A stretch of DNA of 64,000 nt from Morococcus cerebrosus (lineage in GTDB: Bacteria > Pseudomonadota > Gammaproteobacteria > Burkholderiales > Neisseriaceae): positions 1,550,001-1,614,000 of the forward strand of contig NZ_CP094242.1 in NCBI RefSeq assembly GCF_022749515.1. The letters are read 5' to 3'. Position 1 is the first letter of the stretch. Every line of letters starts with the position of its first letter. A program made the position numbers and the translations under genes. The notes beneath the pieces are model-generated. The model had not been told where the DNA came from. It saw only the letters and a list, made by a program, of their open reading frames with translations, and made no database searches. Positions 1-10,533 of the stretch are shown here, one piece after another.

Positions 1-920
1 GTTTCGTAGCCAAGTGTTTTTCTCGGCCGGTGGTTCAACTCATCTTGAACCCTGCGTATCTCCCGATCGCTGATGTTTCGGAAATCGGTTTGTTTGGGGA
101 AATATTGCCGGATGAGTCCATTGGTGTTCTCATTCAGCCCTTTCTCCCAAGAATGGTAAGGGCGGCAAAAATAGGTTTTCGCCTTCAATGCTTTGGCTAT
201 TTTGGTGTGTTGGTAGAACTCTTTGCCGTTATCCATGGTGATGGTGTGGACTCTGGCTTTATATGCCTTTAATACCCTAATGGCCGCCCGGGCAGTGTCT
301 TCGGCTTTTAAGTTCTTTAATTTGCAGATGATGGTGTAGCGGGTAGTGCGTTCGACCAAGGTCAATAACGCGCTTTTCTGATTTTTGCCGACGATGGTGT
401 CGGCCTCCCAATCGCCGATGCGGGTTTTCCGGTCGACGATAGCAGGTCGGTTTTCTATGCCGACGCGGTCGGGCACTTTGCCTCTGGTCCATGTGCTGCC
501 GTAGCGTTTGCGGTAGGGTTTGCTGCATATTCTGAGGTGTTGCCACAAAGTGCCGCCGTTGCTTTTGTCTTGGCGGAGGTAGCGGTAAATGGTGCTGTGA
601 TGGAGTGTGATCCCGTGGTGTTTATGCAGGTAGGCACATACTTGTTCGGGACTGAGTTTGCGGCGGATAAGGGTGTCGATGTGTTGAACCAGCTGCGAAT
701 CGAGCTTATAGGGTTTTCGCCGGTGCTGTTTGGTCAGCCGGTTTTGCTTCTGTGCTTTTTCGGCGCTGTATTGCTGTCCTTGGATGCAGTGCCGCTTGAT
801 TTCTCGGCTGATGGTGCTTTTGTGGCGGTTGAGCTGTTTGGCGATTTCGGCGATGGTGCAGTGGCGGGACAGGTATTGGATATGGTATCGTTCGTCTTGG
901 GTCAGTTGTGTGTAGCTCAT
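1..920 (-). CDS. IS30-family transposase (IS1655), 3' end outside window
   Basis: DDE transposase that catalyses movement of IS1655. The reading frame is open from the ATG at 920 to the window edge and matches the intact 321-residue copies at 16103 and 26068, lacking only about the last 15 codons. The order is an N-terminal helix-turn-helix region (RYHIQ, then HCTIAEIAKQLNRHKSTISRE), then the catalytic core with D in GDWEADTIVGK, D in TMDNGKEF and E in GLNENTNG. Few substitutions separate it from the other copies, and no frameshift is visible. A hairpin just upstream, between the end of the element and the ATG, could block read-through from outside. Confidence 0.93.
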   Translation of the reverse strand, partial: MSYTQLTQDERYHIQYLSRHCTIAEIAKQLNRHKSTISREIKRHCIQGQQYSAEKAQKQNRLTKQHRRKPYKLDSQLVQHIDTLIRRKLSPEQVCAYLHKHHGITLHHSTIYRYLRQDKSNGGTLWQHLRICSKPYRKRYGSTWTRGKVPDRVGIENRPAIVDRKTRIGDWEADTIVGKNQKSALLTLVERTTRYTIICKLKNLKAEDTARAAIRVLKAYKARVHTITMDNGKEFYQHTKIAKALKAKTYFCRPYHSWEKGLNENTNGLIRQYFPKQTDFRNISDREIRRVQDELNHRPRKTLGYE

Positions 921-1008
921 GGCAATCTTTCTTGCAGGAAAGGCCGTATGCTACCGCATACTGGCCTTTTTCTGTTATGGAAAGTTGCACTTCAAATGCG
1001 AATCCGCC
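1..1008 (-). mobile_element. IS1655 (IS30 family), copy A, cut by window start
   Basis: This is the same element as four others in the window; full copies are 1080 bp. Its transposase-upstream end is intact and finishes at 1008 with the sequence that reads GGCGGATTCGC on the minus strand. The bases directly outside (1009-1023) are GTC followed by GTCTGAAAATAG, so the element sits inside a DNA uptake sequence. About 72 bp of the distal end lie outside the window, so the second copy of the target duplication cannot be checked. Confidence 0.93.
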
Positions 1009-1094
1009 GTCGTCTGAAAATAGACGGCCTGTTCCGTATGGGATTTGAAAACGGAATTATATTGGAAACAACGGTTGATGGACAGCCAGAAACC

Positions 1095-1132
1095 TTTCAG
1101 ACGACCTTAAACACCCTCAATGTCGTCTGAAA
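1095..1132 (-). terminator. Inverted DUS pair downstream of glnB
   Basis: Two uptake sequences face each other (TTCAGACGAC ... GTCGTCTGAA) and can form a 10-bp stem. The right arm ends five bases from the glnB stop, so it probably ends glnB transcription. Confidence 0.6.
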
Positions 1133-1136
1133 ACCC

Positions 1137-1823
<687 letters not shown>

Positions 1824-4800
1824 ATGTCTGTTGTTTTGCCCTTGCGCGGCGTTACCGCCCTTTCCGATTTCCGTGTTGAAAAACTCTTGCAAAAAGCGGC
1901 CGCACTCGGCCTGCCCGAAGTGAAACTGAAAAGCGAATTTTGGTATTTTGTCGGCAGCGAGAAAGCACTGGATGCTGCGACTGTTGAAAAACTGCAAGCC
2001 TTGTTGGCGGCGCAAAGCGTTAAAGAAACGCCCGAAGCGCGCGAGGGCTTGCATTTATTTTTGGTAACGCCCCGTTTGGGTACGATTTCGCCGTGGGCTT
2101 CCAAGGCGACCAATATCGCGGAAAACTGCGGTTTGGAAGGCATAGAGCGCATCGAACGCGGCATGGCGGTATGGCTGGAAGGTCGTCTGAACGACGATGA
2201 GAAACAGCAATGGGCAGCGTTGCTGCACGACCGCATGACCGAATCCGTGCTGCCCGATTTTCAGACGGCCTCCAAATTATTCCACCATCTCGAATCCGAA
2301 ACTTTCTCCACCGTCGATGTTTTGGGCGGCGGGAAAGAGGCTTTGGTCAAAGCCAATACCGAAATGGGTTTGGCACTCTCCGCCGACGAAATCGATTATC
2401 TGGTTGAAAACTATCAGGCTTTGCAGCGCAATCCGTCCGATGTGGAGCTGATGATGTTCGCGCAGGCAAACAGCGAACACTGCCGCCACAAAATCTTCAA
2501 CGCCGATTTCATCCTCAACGGCGAAAAACAGCCGAAATCCCTCTTCGGTATGATTCGCGACACGCACAACGCGCATCCCGAAGGCACGGTCGTTGCCTAT
2601 AAAGACAATTCGTCCGTGATCGAAGGCGCGAAAATCGAGCGTTTCTATCCGAATGCGGCGGAAAACCAAGGCTACCGTTTCCACGAGGAAGACACGCATA
2701 TCATCATGAAAGTGGAAACGCACAACCACCCGACTGCCATCGCGCCGTTTGCGGGCGCGGCAACGGGCGCGGGCGGTGAAATCCGCGATGAAGGCGCGAC
2801 AGGCAAAGGTTCGCGTCCGAAAGCGGGCTTGACCGGCTTTACCGTCTCCAACCTGAATATCCCTGGTTTGGAGCAGCCTTGGGAACAAGCCTACGGCAAA
2901 CCCGGCCATATTGCTTCCCCTTTAGACATCATGATCGAAGGCCCGATCGGCGGCGCAGCGTTCAACAACGAATTCGGCCGTCCGAACCTCTTGGGCTACT
3001 TCCGCACTTTTGAAGAGAAGTTTGACGGTCAGGTTCGCGGCTACCACAAACCGATTATGATTGCCGGCGGTTTGGGCAGCATTCAGGCACAACAAACACA
3101 CAAAGACGAAATCCCCGAAGGCGCGTTGCTGATCCAACTGGGCGGCCCGGGTATGCTTATCGGCTTGGGCGGCGGCGCGGCTTCTTCGATGAATACCGGC
3201 ACAAACGACGCGTCTTTGGACTTCAACTCCGTACAACGCGGCAACCCCGAAATCGAACGCCGCGCGCAGGAAGTAATCGACCGCTGCTGGCAGCTCGGCA
3301 ACAAAAACCCGATTATCTCCATCCACGACGTCGGCGCGGGCGGTCTGTCCAACGCCTTCCCCGAACTCGTCAACGATGCCGGACGCGGCGCGGTATTCAA
3401 GCTGCGCGAAGTGCCGCTGGAAGAACACGGCCTCAACCCGCTGCAAATCTGGTGCAACGAATCGCAAGAGCGTTATGTGTTGTCGATTTTGGAAAAAGAT
3501 TTGGACACCTTCCGCGCCATCTGCGAACGCGAACGCTGCCCGTTTGCCGTAGTCGGCACGGCGACCGACGACGGTCATTTGAAAGTACGCGACGACTTAT
3601 TCTCCAACAATCCTGTCGATTTGCCGTTGAACGTTTTGCTCGGCAAACCGCCTAAAACCACACGTACCGACAAAACGGTTACGCCGTCTGAAAAACCGTT
3701 TAACACCAGCGATATCGACATTACCGAAGCCGCCTACCGCGTTCTGCATCTGCCTACCGTAGCCGCTAAAAACTTCCTGATTACCATCGGCGACCGCAGC
3801 GTCGGTGGCATGACCCACCGCGACCAAATGGTCGGCAAATACCAAACCCCCGTAGCCGACTGCGCCGTTACCATGATGGGCTTCAACACCTATCGCGGCG
3901 AAGCGATGAGCATGGGCGAAAAACCGACCGTCGCCCTGTTTGACGCGCCTGCCTCGGGCAGAATGTGCGTCGGCGAAGCCATCACCAACATCGCGGCGGT
4001 CAACATCGGCGACATCGGCAACATCAAGCTCTCCGCCAACTGGATGGCGGCGTGCGGCAACGAGGGCGAAGACGAAAAACTCTACCGCACCGTCGAAGCC
4101 GTTTCCCAAGCCTGTCAGGCATTGGATTTGAGCATTCCCGTGGGCAAAGACAGCCTGTCGATGAAAACCGTTTGGCAGGACGGCGAAGAGAAAAAATCCG
4201 TCGTCTCGCCGTTGAGCCTGATTATTTCCGCGTTCGCGCCAGTTCAAGACGTGCGCAAAACCGTTACGCCCGAATTGAAAAACGTCGAAGACAGCGTATT
4301 GCTGTTTGTCGATTTGGGCTTCGGCAAAGCGCGTATGGGCGGCTCGGCGTTCGGTCAGGTGTACAACAACATGAGCGGCGATGCGCCCGATTTGGACGAT
4401 ACAGGTCGTCTGAAAGCGTTTTACAACGTGATTCAGCAACTTGTCGCCGAAGACAAACTTTTGGCGTATCACGACCGCAGCGACGGCGGTTTGTTTACCA
4501 CGTTGATGGAAATGGCGTTTGCGGGGCGTTGCGGATTGAATGTGGATTTGACTTCACTGGTTGCCAACCAAGCCGACGTCAACGAAGCCAGCATCCGCGC
4601 ATTGTTCAATGAAGAACTGGGCGCAGTGATCCAAATCGCCAAACAAGATGTTGCGGCAGTAGAAGCCTTGTTTAAAGCGGCAACGCTGCCCTTGCATACC
4701 GTTGCCACCATCGGTTCTGACGAAAAAATCGTTATCCGCAATCAGGCAGGCATCGTGTTGGAACAAACCCGCGCCGACCTGCAACGCGCATGGCAGGAAA

Positions 4801-5720
4801 CCAGCCACGCCATCCAAAAACTGCGCGACAACCCCGCCTGCGCCGACAGCGAGTTCGCCCTGATTGGCGACAACGAACGCAGCGCATTGTTTGCCGACGT
4901 GAAATTTGACGTGAACGAAGACATCGCCGCGCCTTTCGTCAACAGCGGCGCAAAACCCAAAATCGCCATCCTGCGCGAACAGGGCGTGAACGGGCAAATC
5001 GAAATGGCCGCCGCCTTCACCCGCGCCGGATTCGATGCCTACGACGTGCATATGTCCGACCTTATGGCAGGCCGCGTCCACCTTGCCGACTTCAAAATGC
5101 TGGCGGCGTGCGGCGGCTTCAGCTACGGCGACGTACTCGGCGCGGGCGAAGGCTGGGCGAAATCCATCCTGTTCCACCCCGCCTTGCGCGACCAGTTCGC
5201 CGCCTTCTTCGCCGACCCGGACACGCTGACATTGGGCGTGTGCAACGGCTGCCAGATGGTCAGCAACCTCGCCGAAATCATCCCCGGCACGGCAGGCTGG
5301 CCGAAGTTCAAACGCAACCTGAGCGAACAGTTCGAAGCGCGCCTGAGCATGGTTCACGTTCCCAAATCAACCTCCCTGATCCTGAACGAAATGCAGGGCT
5401 CCAGCCTGCCCGTCGTCGTCAGCCACGGCGAAGGCCGCGCCGACTTCGCGCTTCACGGCGGCAAAATTTCAGACGGCCTCGGCATCGCGCTGCAATACGT
5501 CGACGGACAAAACCAAGTTACCCAAACCTACCCGCTCAACCCGAACGGCTCGCCGCAAGGCATCGCTGGCGTCACCAACGCCGACGGTCGCGTCACCATC
5601 ATGATGCCCCACCCCGAACGCGTGTACCGCGCCACGCAAATGAGCTGGAAACCGGAAGACTGGACGGAACTGTCCGGCTGGTACCGCCTCTTCGCCGGAG
5701 CAAGGAAGGCGTTGGGTTAA
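1824..5720 (+). CDS. purL: Phosphoribosylformylglycinamidine synthase
   Basis: Large single-chain FGAM synthase of purine synthesis; converts FGAR, glutamine and ATP to FGAM in the cytoplasm. At 1298 residues it has the long proteobacterial form. The order is an N-terminal PurS-like region (about 1-150), two AIR-synthase-like halves ([10 protein letters not shown] and [13 protein letters not shown] near residue 300), and a C-terminal class I glutamine amidotransferase with nucleophile Cys1140 (GVCNGCQ) and His1263/Glu1265 (MPHPER). The ATG is 35 bases after a TATAAT. An IS5-type element lies ten bases past the stop, so the native terminator has been pushed downstream. Confidence 0.97.
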   Translation: MSVVLPLRGVTALSDFRVEKLLQKAAALGLPEVKLKSEFWYFVGSEKALDAATVEKLQALLAAQSVKETPEAREGLHLFLVTPRLGTISPWASKATNIAENCGLEGIERIERGMAVWLEGRLNDDEKQQWAALLHDRMTESVLPDFQTASKLFHHLESETFSTVDVLGGGKEALVKANTEMGLALSADEIDYLVENYQALQRNPSDVELMMFAQANSEHCRHKIFNADFILNGEKQPKSLFGMIRDTHNAHPEGTVVAYKDNSSVIEGAKIERFYPNAAENQGYRFHEEDTHIIMKVETHNHPTAIAPFAGAATGAGGEIRDEGATGKGSRPKAGLTGFTVSNLNIPGLEQPWEQAYGKPGHIASPLDIMIEGPIGGAAFNNEFGRPNLLGYFRTFEEKFDGQVRGYHKPIMIAGGLGSIQAQQTHKDEIPEGALLIQLGGPGMLIGLGGGAASSMNTGTNDASLDFNSVQRGNPEIERRAQEVIDRCWQLGNKNPIISIHDVGAGGLSNAFPELVNDAGRGAVFKLREVPLEEHGLNPLQIWCNESQERYVLSILEKDLDTFRAICERERCPFAVVGTATDDGHLKVRDDLFSNNPVDLPLNVLLGKPPKTTRTDKTVTPSEKPFNTSDIDITEAAYRVLHLPTVAAKNFLITIGDRSVGGMTHRDQMVGKYQTPVADCAVTMMGFNTYRGEAMSMGEKPTVALFDAPASGRMCVGEAITNIAAVNIGDIGNIKLSANWMAACGNEGEDEKLYRTVEAVSQACQALDLSIPVGKDSLSMKTVWQDGEEKKSVVSPLSLIISAFAPVQDVRKTVTPELKNVEDSVLLFVDLGFGKARMGGSAFGQVYNNMSGDAPDLDDTGRLKAFYNVIQQLVAEDKLLAYHDRSDGGLFTTLMEMAFAGRCGLNVDLTSLVANQADVNEASIRALFNEELGAVIQIAKQDVAAVEALFKAATLPLHTVATIGSDEKIVIRNQAGIVLEQTRADLQRAWQETSHAIQKLRDNPACADSEFALIGDNERSALFADVKFDVNEDIAAPFVNSGAKPKIAILREQGVNGQIEMAAAFTRAGFDAYDVHMSDLMAGRVHLADFKMLAACGGFSYGDVLGAGEGWAKSILFHPALRDQFAAFFADPDTLTLGVCNGCQMVSNLAEIIPGTAGWPKFKRNLSEQFEARLSMVHVPKSTSLILNEMQGSSLPVVVSHGEGRADFALHGGKISDGLGIALQYVDGQNQVTQTYPLNPNGSPQGIAGVTNADGRVTIMMPHPERVYRATQMSWKPEDWTELSGWYRLFAGARKALG

Positions 5721-5730
5721 CCGGCAGGCT

Positions 5731-6949
5731 GAGACCTTTGCAAAATTCCCCAAAATCCCCTAAATTCACACCAAGACATTTAGGGGATTTTCCATGAGCA
5801 CCTTCTTCCGGCAAACCGCACAAGCCATGATCGCCAAACACATCGACCGCTTCCCATTATTGAAGTTGGATCAGGTGATTGATTGGCAACCGATCGAACA
5901 ATACCTGAATCGTCAAAGAGCCCGTTACCTTCGAGACCACCGCGGCCGTCCCGCCTATCCACTGTTGTCCATGTTCAAAGCCGTCCTGCTCGGACAATGG
6001 CACAGCCTCTCCGATCCCGAACTCGAACACAGTCTCATCACCCGCATCGATTTCAACCTATTTTGCCGTTTTGACGAACTGAGCATCCCCGATTACAGCA
6101 CCTTATGCCGCTACCGCAACTGGCTGGCGCAAGACGACACCCTGTCCGAATTGCTGGAACTGATTAACCGCCAACTGACCGAAAAAAACCTAAAAGTAGA
6201 GAAAGCATCCGCCGCCGTCATTGACGCCACCATTATTCAGACCGCCGGCAGCAAACAGCGTCAGGCCATAGAAGTCGATGAAGAAGGACAAGTCAGCGGC
6301 CAAACCACACCGAGTAAAGACAAAGATGCCCGCTGGACAAAGAAAAACGGTCTCTACAAACTCGGTTACAAACAACATACCCGTACCGATGAGGAAGGCT
6401 ATATCGAGAAACTGCACATCACCCCCGCCAATACCCATGAGTGCAACCACCTGTCGCCTTTGCTGGAAGGCATTGCCGAAGGTACGACCGTCTATGCCGA
6501 TAAAGGCTACGACAGTGCGGAAAACCGGCAACATCTGAAAGAACATCGGTTGCTGGACGGCATTATGCGCAAAGCCCACCGCAACCGTCCGCTGACGGAA
6601 GCGCAAACCAAACGCAACCGATATTTGTCGAAGACCCGTTATGTGGTCGAGCAAAGCTTTGGTACGCTGCACCGTAAATTCCGCTACGCCCGGGCAGCCT
6701 ATTTTGGTCTGCTCAAAGTGAGTGCGCAAAGCCATCTGAAGGCGATGTGTTTAAACCTGTTGAAAGCGGCTAACAGGCTAAGTGTGCCTGTTGCCGCCTA
6801 AAAGGCGGCCCGGATGCCTGATTATCGGGTATTCGGGGAGGATTAAGGGGATATTTGGGTAAAATCAGGAGCAATTAGGGGCGGAAATAGACGAAAACCT
6901 GTGTTTGGGTTTCGGCTGTCGGGGGGAAGGGCTTTTTTGCAAAGGTCTC
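5731..6949 (+). mobile_element. IS5-family element (IS1106-like)
   Basis: The ends are inverted repeats: GAGACCTTTGCAAAA at 5731 and its complement ending at 6949. AGGCT lies directly outside both ends (5726-5730 and 6950-6954) and looks like a 5-bp target duplication. The element is 1219 bp with one transposase gene and about 150 bp of tail after it. It sits ten bases downstream of purL. Confidence 0.88.
5794..6801 (+). CDS. IS5-family transposase (IS1106-like)
   Basis: Transposase of the surrounding element, 335 residues, apparently intact. The N-terminal part (HIDRFPLLKLDQVIDWQPI, then YPLLSMFKAVLLGQW) is typical of IS5/IS1106 proteins. The catalytic DDE residues are probably D in VIDATIIQT, D in YADKGYDS and E in RYVVEQSFGTLHRKF, the last of which keeps the R(3)E spacing of IS4/IS5 transposases. 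The frame is closed by a TAA at 6801. With terminal repeats and a flanking duplication also intact, the copy may be active. Confidence 0.93.
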   Translation: MSTFFRQTAQAMIAKHIDRFPLLKLDQVIDWQPIEQYLNRQRARYLRDHRGRPAYPLLSMFKAVLLGQWHSLSDPELEHSLITRIDFNLFCRFDELSIPDYSTLCRYRNWLAQDDTLSELLELINRQLTEKNLKVEKASAAVIDATIIQTAGSKQRQAIEVDEEGQVSGQTTPSKDKDARWTKKNGLYKLGYKQHTRTDEEGYIEKLHITPANTHECNHLSPLLEGIAEGTTVYADKGYDSAENRQHLKEHRLLDGIMRKAHRNRPLTEAQTKRNRYLSKTRYVVEQSFGTLHRKFRYARAAYFGLLKVSAQSHLKAMCLNLLKAANRLSVPVAA

Positions 6950-6976
6950 AGGCTGATTTGATTCGGCTTTAAAGAA

Positions 6977-7170
6977 AAGGTCGTCTGAAAACGATTTAGC
7001 GAAACCTGCTCTATCTGTTTTCAGACGACCTTTATATGTTCTTTTGCGTATAAGACCGAGCCGACTGCCGTCATTCCCGCGCAGGCGGGAATCCAGACCC
7101 CTGCATTTCAGAAATATTTAAAGATTACTGTAAATCCAAACTTCTGGATTCCCGCCTGCGCGGGAATGAC
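6977..7170. repeat. Composite repeat L: inverted DUS pair plus NIME/dRS3 unit
   Basis: 6977-7033 is an inverted DUS pair with a distinctive loop (ACGATTTAGCGAA). 7069-7170 is a dRS3-bounded unit: two inverted copies of ATTCCCGCGCAGGCGGGAAT enclose about 60 bp. Nearly the same composite recurs at 8084-8382 in the same order, so the two copies bracket the HNH gene. The inner NIME part has no Correia element here and so represents an empty site. Confidence 0.85.
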
Positions 7171-7248
7171 AGCCTAGATTTTTTGTCTCGAACCTATATA
7201 TATACAAATACACTTAATTGAATTTATAGAAAAGATTTGGAGAATCTT

Positions 7249-8058
7249 ATGTCTGACATAGTAATTTTTGAAGATATGCCAAATGATGCTGCTTTTATTG
7301 AATGGCTTAAGAACAACCAAAATGGTTTTGTACTAAACATAAACAAAAAAGGTAAAGTCTCCCCTATATACCCTAAATTACACAAAGCTAGTTGTAGTAG
7401 CTTTCCAATTGAAAAAAAAGACAAAAATTGGACAACAAAAGCTTCAGACTATTTCAAAGTTTGCTCAAACTCAATCGAAGAACTTGAACAATGGAGCTGG
7501 GTCAAATATCAAAAAGGGCTAAATCCATGCAGAATCTGTAAGGAAAAAGGATTACCGGTAGAACAGCTCACAGGAATACAAAATTTTCAGGTAACTTCTG
7601 CCCTATCCTTAAAATCTGATATATACAAACTCGAAAAACGTTTAGCCTCCGAGACCAATTCAAACAAGCGAACCGAAATTGAAACTTTGATCAAAGCCCG
7701 TTTAGGGCAAGGCAGATTCCGGCAAAAACTACTCGAACTGTATCCGAACTGCCCGCTAACAGGTCTAGATGTTCAGTCTTTACTTATTGCCAGCCATATT
7801 AAACCTTGGAGCAAGTGCAACAATGAAGAGCGTCTAGACCCCTCCAATGGTCTGATGCTCGCACCCAATATCGACGCATTATTCGATAGCGGTCTGATTA
7901 CGTTTGAGACCGACGGTACGATAAAAATCAGTCCGAAAATCGATCTGAAAAATCAAAAGCGGCTTGGGATTTCTTCCGATATGAAATTGAAAATTCGACC
8001 GAAAAGCAAAAAATATTTCGAGTATCACCGCAACCACGTTTTCCAAAAAGAAGAATAG
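7249..8058 (+). CDS. HNH endonuclease domain protein
   Basis: Predicted HNH nuclease of 269 residues. The C-terminal third carries the signature: SHIKPW (His near 183), then DPSNGLMLAPNIDALFDSG with the Asn and Asp expected of the restriction-type HNH_2 group. The N-terminal half has CRICKEKG but no domain I recognise; it may read DNA or be a specificity part. I chose the ATG at 7249, with GGAG six bases upstream, over a TTG at 7237. The gene is clearly more AT-rich than its neighbours and lies between two copies of one repeat, which suggests acquisition. No methyltransferase is adjacent, so a complete restriction system is not shown. Confidence 0.8.
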   Translation: MSDIVIFEDMPNDAAFIEWLKNNQNGFVLNINKKGKVSPIYPKLHKASCSSFPIEKKDKNWTTKASDYFKVCSNSIEELEQWSWVKYQKGLNPCRICKEKGLPVEQLTGIQNFQVTSALSLKSDIYKLEKRLASETNSNKRTEIETLIKARLGQGRFRQKLLELYPNCPLTGLDVQSLLIASHIKPWSKCNNEERLDPSNGLMLAPNIDALFDSGLITFETDGTIKISPKIDLKNQKRLGISSDMKLKIRPKSKKYFEYHRNHVFQKEE

Positions 8059-8083
8059 ATAGTGTTGAACAGTCCGTTGATTT

Positions 8084-8382
8084 AAGGTCGTCTGAAAACG
8101 ATTTAGCGAACCACTCTATACCTGTTTTCAGACGACCTTTTTGCGTTCTTTTGTATACGAATACTAACCAATTACCGTCATTCCCGCGCAGGCGGGAATC
8201 CAGACCTCTGCATTTCAGAAATATAGTGGATTAAATTTAAATCAGGACAAGGCGACGAAGCCGCAGACAGTACAAATAGTACGGCAAGGCGAGGCAACGC
8301 CGTACTGGTTTAAAGTTAATCCACTATACTTAAAGATTACTGTAAATCCAAACCTCAAGATTCCCACCTGCGCGGGAATGAC
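8084..8382. repeat. Composite repeat R: inverted DUS pair plus NIME/dRS3 unit split by CREE
   Basis: Second copy of the composite at 6977-7170. The inverted DUS pair is 8084-8142 with the same loop, and the dRS3 unit runs 8176-8382. A 107-bp Correia element is inserted inside it at 8222-8328. The DUS pair is also the likely terminator of the HNH gene. Confidence 0.85.
8222..8328 (+). repeat. Correia element (CREE), 107-bp form, copy 1
   Basis: Ends TATAGTGGATTAA and TTAATCCACTATA with the GACAAGGCGACGAAGC core; it lacks the roughly 50-bp internal segment of the long form. It is inserted at a TA inside NIME repeat R. The uninterrupted copy at 7069-7170 shows the empty site. Confidence 0.93.
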
Positions 8383-8421
8383 GATGATTGAATATTTCCC
8401 ATTTGAATTCACCATCAAACC

Positions 8422-8453
8422 AAAATGCCTGCCCTTTTTCGGGCAGGCATTTT
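8422..8453 (-). terminator. pyrC terminator
   Basis: Perfect 13-bp inverted repeat, AAAATGCCTGCCC / GGGCAGGCATTTT, six-base loop, ending in T on the minus strand, 27 bases past the pyrC stop. Confidence 0.85.
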
Positions 8454-8479
8454 CATACGTCAGTTCAATCAGGTTCGGC

Positions 8480-9514
8480 TCAATATTTGACTGTCCAGCC
8501 TATCTCGCCGCCCGCGCGCATTGGGACGAGTTCGCCGTCGCCGTAGGGGACGCTTGCGGGGACGGTTTGGCTTTGTTTGACGAGGGTGATCGTGTCGGCG
8601 TTTTCGGGAATGCCGTAGAACCTTGCGCCGTTTTTCGAGGCGAAGGCTTCGAGTTTGTCCAATGCGCCTGCTTTTTCAAACACTTCGGCGTAAAGCTCGA
8701 TGGCGGTCATGGCGCTGAACATGCCGGCGCAGCCGCAGGCGTTTTCTTTGGCGGATTTGGCGTGCGGCGCGGAGTCGGTGCCGAGGAAGAATTTGTGTGC
8801 CTTCTCGCCGGTAACGGCGGCGACCAATGCCTGACGGTGGGTCTCGCGTTTGAGTACGGGTAGGCAGAAATGATGGGGGCGTACGCCGCCGACCAAGAGG
8901 TCGTTGCGGTTGAGCAGGAGGTGTTGCGGGGTAACGGAGGCGGCAACGTTGTCGCCTGCTTCCAAAACAAGGCGGGCGGCTTCGGCGGTGGTGATATGTT
9001 CGAACACGACTTTGAGATTCGGCACTTGCGCCAAAACGGGTTTCATCACGCGCTCGATAAAGGCGGCTTCGCGGTCGAAGATGTCGATTTCGGGGTCGGT
9101 TACTTCGCCGTGAACGAGGAACAGGATGCCCTGTTTTGCCATTTCTTCCAAAACGGGTATGAGTTTGAACAGGTCGGTTACGCCGGAATCGGAATTGGTC
9201 GTCGCACCTGCGGGGTAGAGTTTGAAGGCGACGATGCCGGCGGCTTTGGCTTCGCGCACCAGCTCGGGTGTGGCTTGGTCGGTCAGGTAAAGCGTCATCA
9301 ACGGCTCAAACGCGCTGCCTTCGGGCAATGCCGCCATGATGCGCGCTTTGTAGGCAAGCGCGTCGGCTACGCTGACGACGGGCGGCTTGAGGTTGGGCAT
9401 GATGACGGCACGCCCCATCTGGCGGGCGGTATAGGGGGCAACGGCTTTGAGCGCGTCGCCGTCGCGCAGGTGCAGGTGCATATCGTCGGGGCGGATGATG
9501 GTCAGGGTTTGCAT
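8480..9514 (-). CDS. pyrC: Dihydroorotase
   Basis: Zinc amidohydrolase of pyrimidine synthesis that cyclises carbamoyl-aspartate to dihydroorotate. At 344 residues it is the class II (E. coli-like) enzyme. Metal-binding motifs are visible: His13 and His15 in DDMHLHLRD, the bridging Lys in [13 protein letters not shown] (about residue 98), His in LVHGEV and FEHITT, and Asp in LGTDSAPH. The ATG at 9514 starts [11 protein letters not shown], as expected. A strong hairpin follows the stop. It forms a single-gene unit separated from the lipoprotein gene by an inverted DUS pair. Confidence 0.96.
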   Translation of the reverse strand: MQTLTIIRPDDMHLHLRDGDALKAVAPYTARQMGRAVIMPNLKPPVVSVADALAYKARIMAALPEGSAFEPLMTLYLTDQATPELVREAKAAGIVAFKLYPAGATTNSDSGVTDLFKLIPVLEEMAKQGILFLVHGEVTDPEIDIFDREAAFIERVMKPVLAQVPNLKVVFEHITTAEAARLVLEAGDNVAASVTPQHLLLNRNDLLVGGVRPHHFCLPVLKRETHRQALVAAVTGEKAHKFFLGTDSAPHAKSAKENACGCAGMFSAMTAIELYAEVFEKAGALDKLEAFASKNGARFYGIPENADTITLVKQSQTVPASVPYGDGELVPMRAGGEIGWTVKY

Positions 9515-9539
9515 GAGTGTTCCTTTTTAGATTTTTGGG

Positions 9540-9582
9540 TTTCAGACGACCCCTTGATGTTCCCTTAAAGGTCGTCTGAAAA
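9540..9582 (-). terminator. Inverted DUS pair after the lipoprotein gene
   Basis: TTCAGACGAC at 9541 and GTCGTCTGAA at 9571 face each other, directly after the stop at 9585 on the minus strand. It also lies just upstream of pyrC. Confidence 0.6.
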
Positions 9583-9584
9583 GG

Positions 9585-10187
9585 CTATTGCACAAGGACA
9601 GGCTTGCCGTTGTAGGACTGATGCGTCAGGTAAAACACCGCCTGCACGGGCAACTGGTCGGACGGGGTGGTTTTGACGGTCAGCAGGGTTTCTTCCGGGC
9701 TACCCGACGCGCGCCACGCATAAGAAAGCTGACGGATCGGAACCGGCGATTCAGAGGCTTGATCGGTGCGCAATTCGTTGTTCAAACCCTTCGGCGGGTT
9801 TTCGACCAGCACCATAAACTGCTTGCGTATCAAGTTTTCGTCCGCCCGCGCCGTCTTCACGCTGCAACTGTCGCCGGTCAGGCTCAAATAATAATCCGCG
9901 CCGTCCTGCGTTTTCTTCCAAACGGCAAGCGCATCCAGCTCGATGAAACCTGCGGGCAGCCTGCCGATTTCTTCCGCGTTCAAAGCCGTCAACTTTTCAT
10001 TATCGGCAAAAGAGCGCACTCTATCGGCAGCCCCGTCAAAAGCGACGCAGCCTTGACGGAACAATTCCGCCGCCGCGTTCGCACGATCCGCCATCTGCTC
10101 GGGCGGCACTTCCTCCCTGCCGCACGCCGTCAATAAAACGGAGAAAGCGGCAAGCGTCAAAAGCCTTGAAATCGGACGTTTCGCCAT
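9585..10187 (-). CDS. Predicted lipoprotein of unknown function
   Basis: 200 residues. A lipoprotein signal peptide is clear: charged start, hydrophobic core, and lipobox LLTAC with Cys22 as the acylated residue. The mature part is hydrophilic and contains two further cysteines (GCVAF, DSCSV) that might form a disulfide. No catalytic motif is recognised. The stop lies next to an inverted DUS pair; 13 bases separate its start from the stop of the upstream TusA-like gene, so the two are probably co-transcribed. Attachment to a membrane facing the periplasm is inferred from the signal alone. Confidence 0.85.
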   Translation of the reverse strand: MAKRPISRLLTLAAFSVLLTACGREEVPPEQMADRANAAAELFRQGCVAFDGAADRVRSFADNEKLTALNAEEIGRLPAGFIELDALAVWKKTQDGADYYLSLTGDSCSVKTARADENLIRKQFMVLVENPPKGLNNELRTDQASESPVPIRQLSYAWRASGSPEETLLTVKTTPSDQLPVQAVFYLTHQSYNGKPVLVQ

Positions 10188-10200
10188 TTTCAGACGACCT

Positions 10201-10425
10201 CTATTTATGTTTCACGACCAGCGTGAACACGCCGTCTTCTTCGCGCGATTCGAGCAAGACATGCCCGGTCTGGCGGCAGAAAGCCTCAAAATCGCCGGGC
10301 GCGCCGCCGTCGGTCGCCAACACGGTCAGGACTTCGCCCGCCTCCATTTGCGCCAAGGCTTTTTTGGTTTTCAAAATCGGCAAAGGGCATCTGAGCCCCT
10401 TCAGGTCTAAGGTGTGTGCGTTCAT
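10201..10425 (-). CDS. TusA/SirA-like sulfur-carrier family protein
   Basis: Small protein of 74 residues with the family signature LKGLRCPLPILKTKKAL, in which Cys13 of the CPxP motif would carry persulfide sulfur. Members pass sulfur in tRNA 2-thiouridine formation or related routes. I start at the ATG at 10425 (MNAHTLDLKG), because the frame upstream has no resemblance to the family and overlaps the promoter space of the divergent gene. Likely co-transcribed with the downstream lipoprotein gene. Whether this is TusA itself or a paralogue such as YeeD cannot be settled here. Confidence 0.88.
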   Translation of the reverse strand: MNAHTLDLKGLRCPLPILKTKKALAQMEAGEVLTVLATDGGAPGDFEAFCRQTGHVLLESREEDGVFTLVVKHK

Positions 10426-10533
10426 ATTTTCGGATGTTCCGTTAACAGGATTAACATGAATTATACCGTACTTACTTGCACCCCACCCCGCCGAACCCAT
10501 AAAATAAAGCCGTTTTTCACTTTGGAGCACACC

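Noticed and set aside
7249..8058. HNH gene as part of a complete restriction-modification system
   Set aside because: No DNA methyltransferase is adjacent or elsewhere in the window.
7069..8382. Regular dRS3 repeats as a possible CRISPR array
   Set aside because: Repeats are inverted pairs with a conserved, not variable, interior, and there are only two units. No cas genes are present anywhere in the window.
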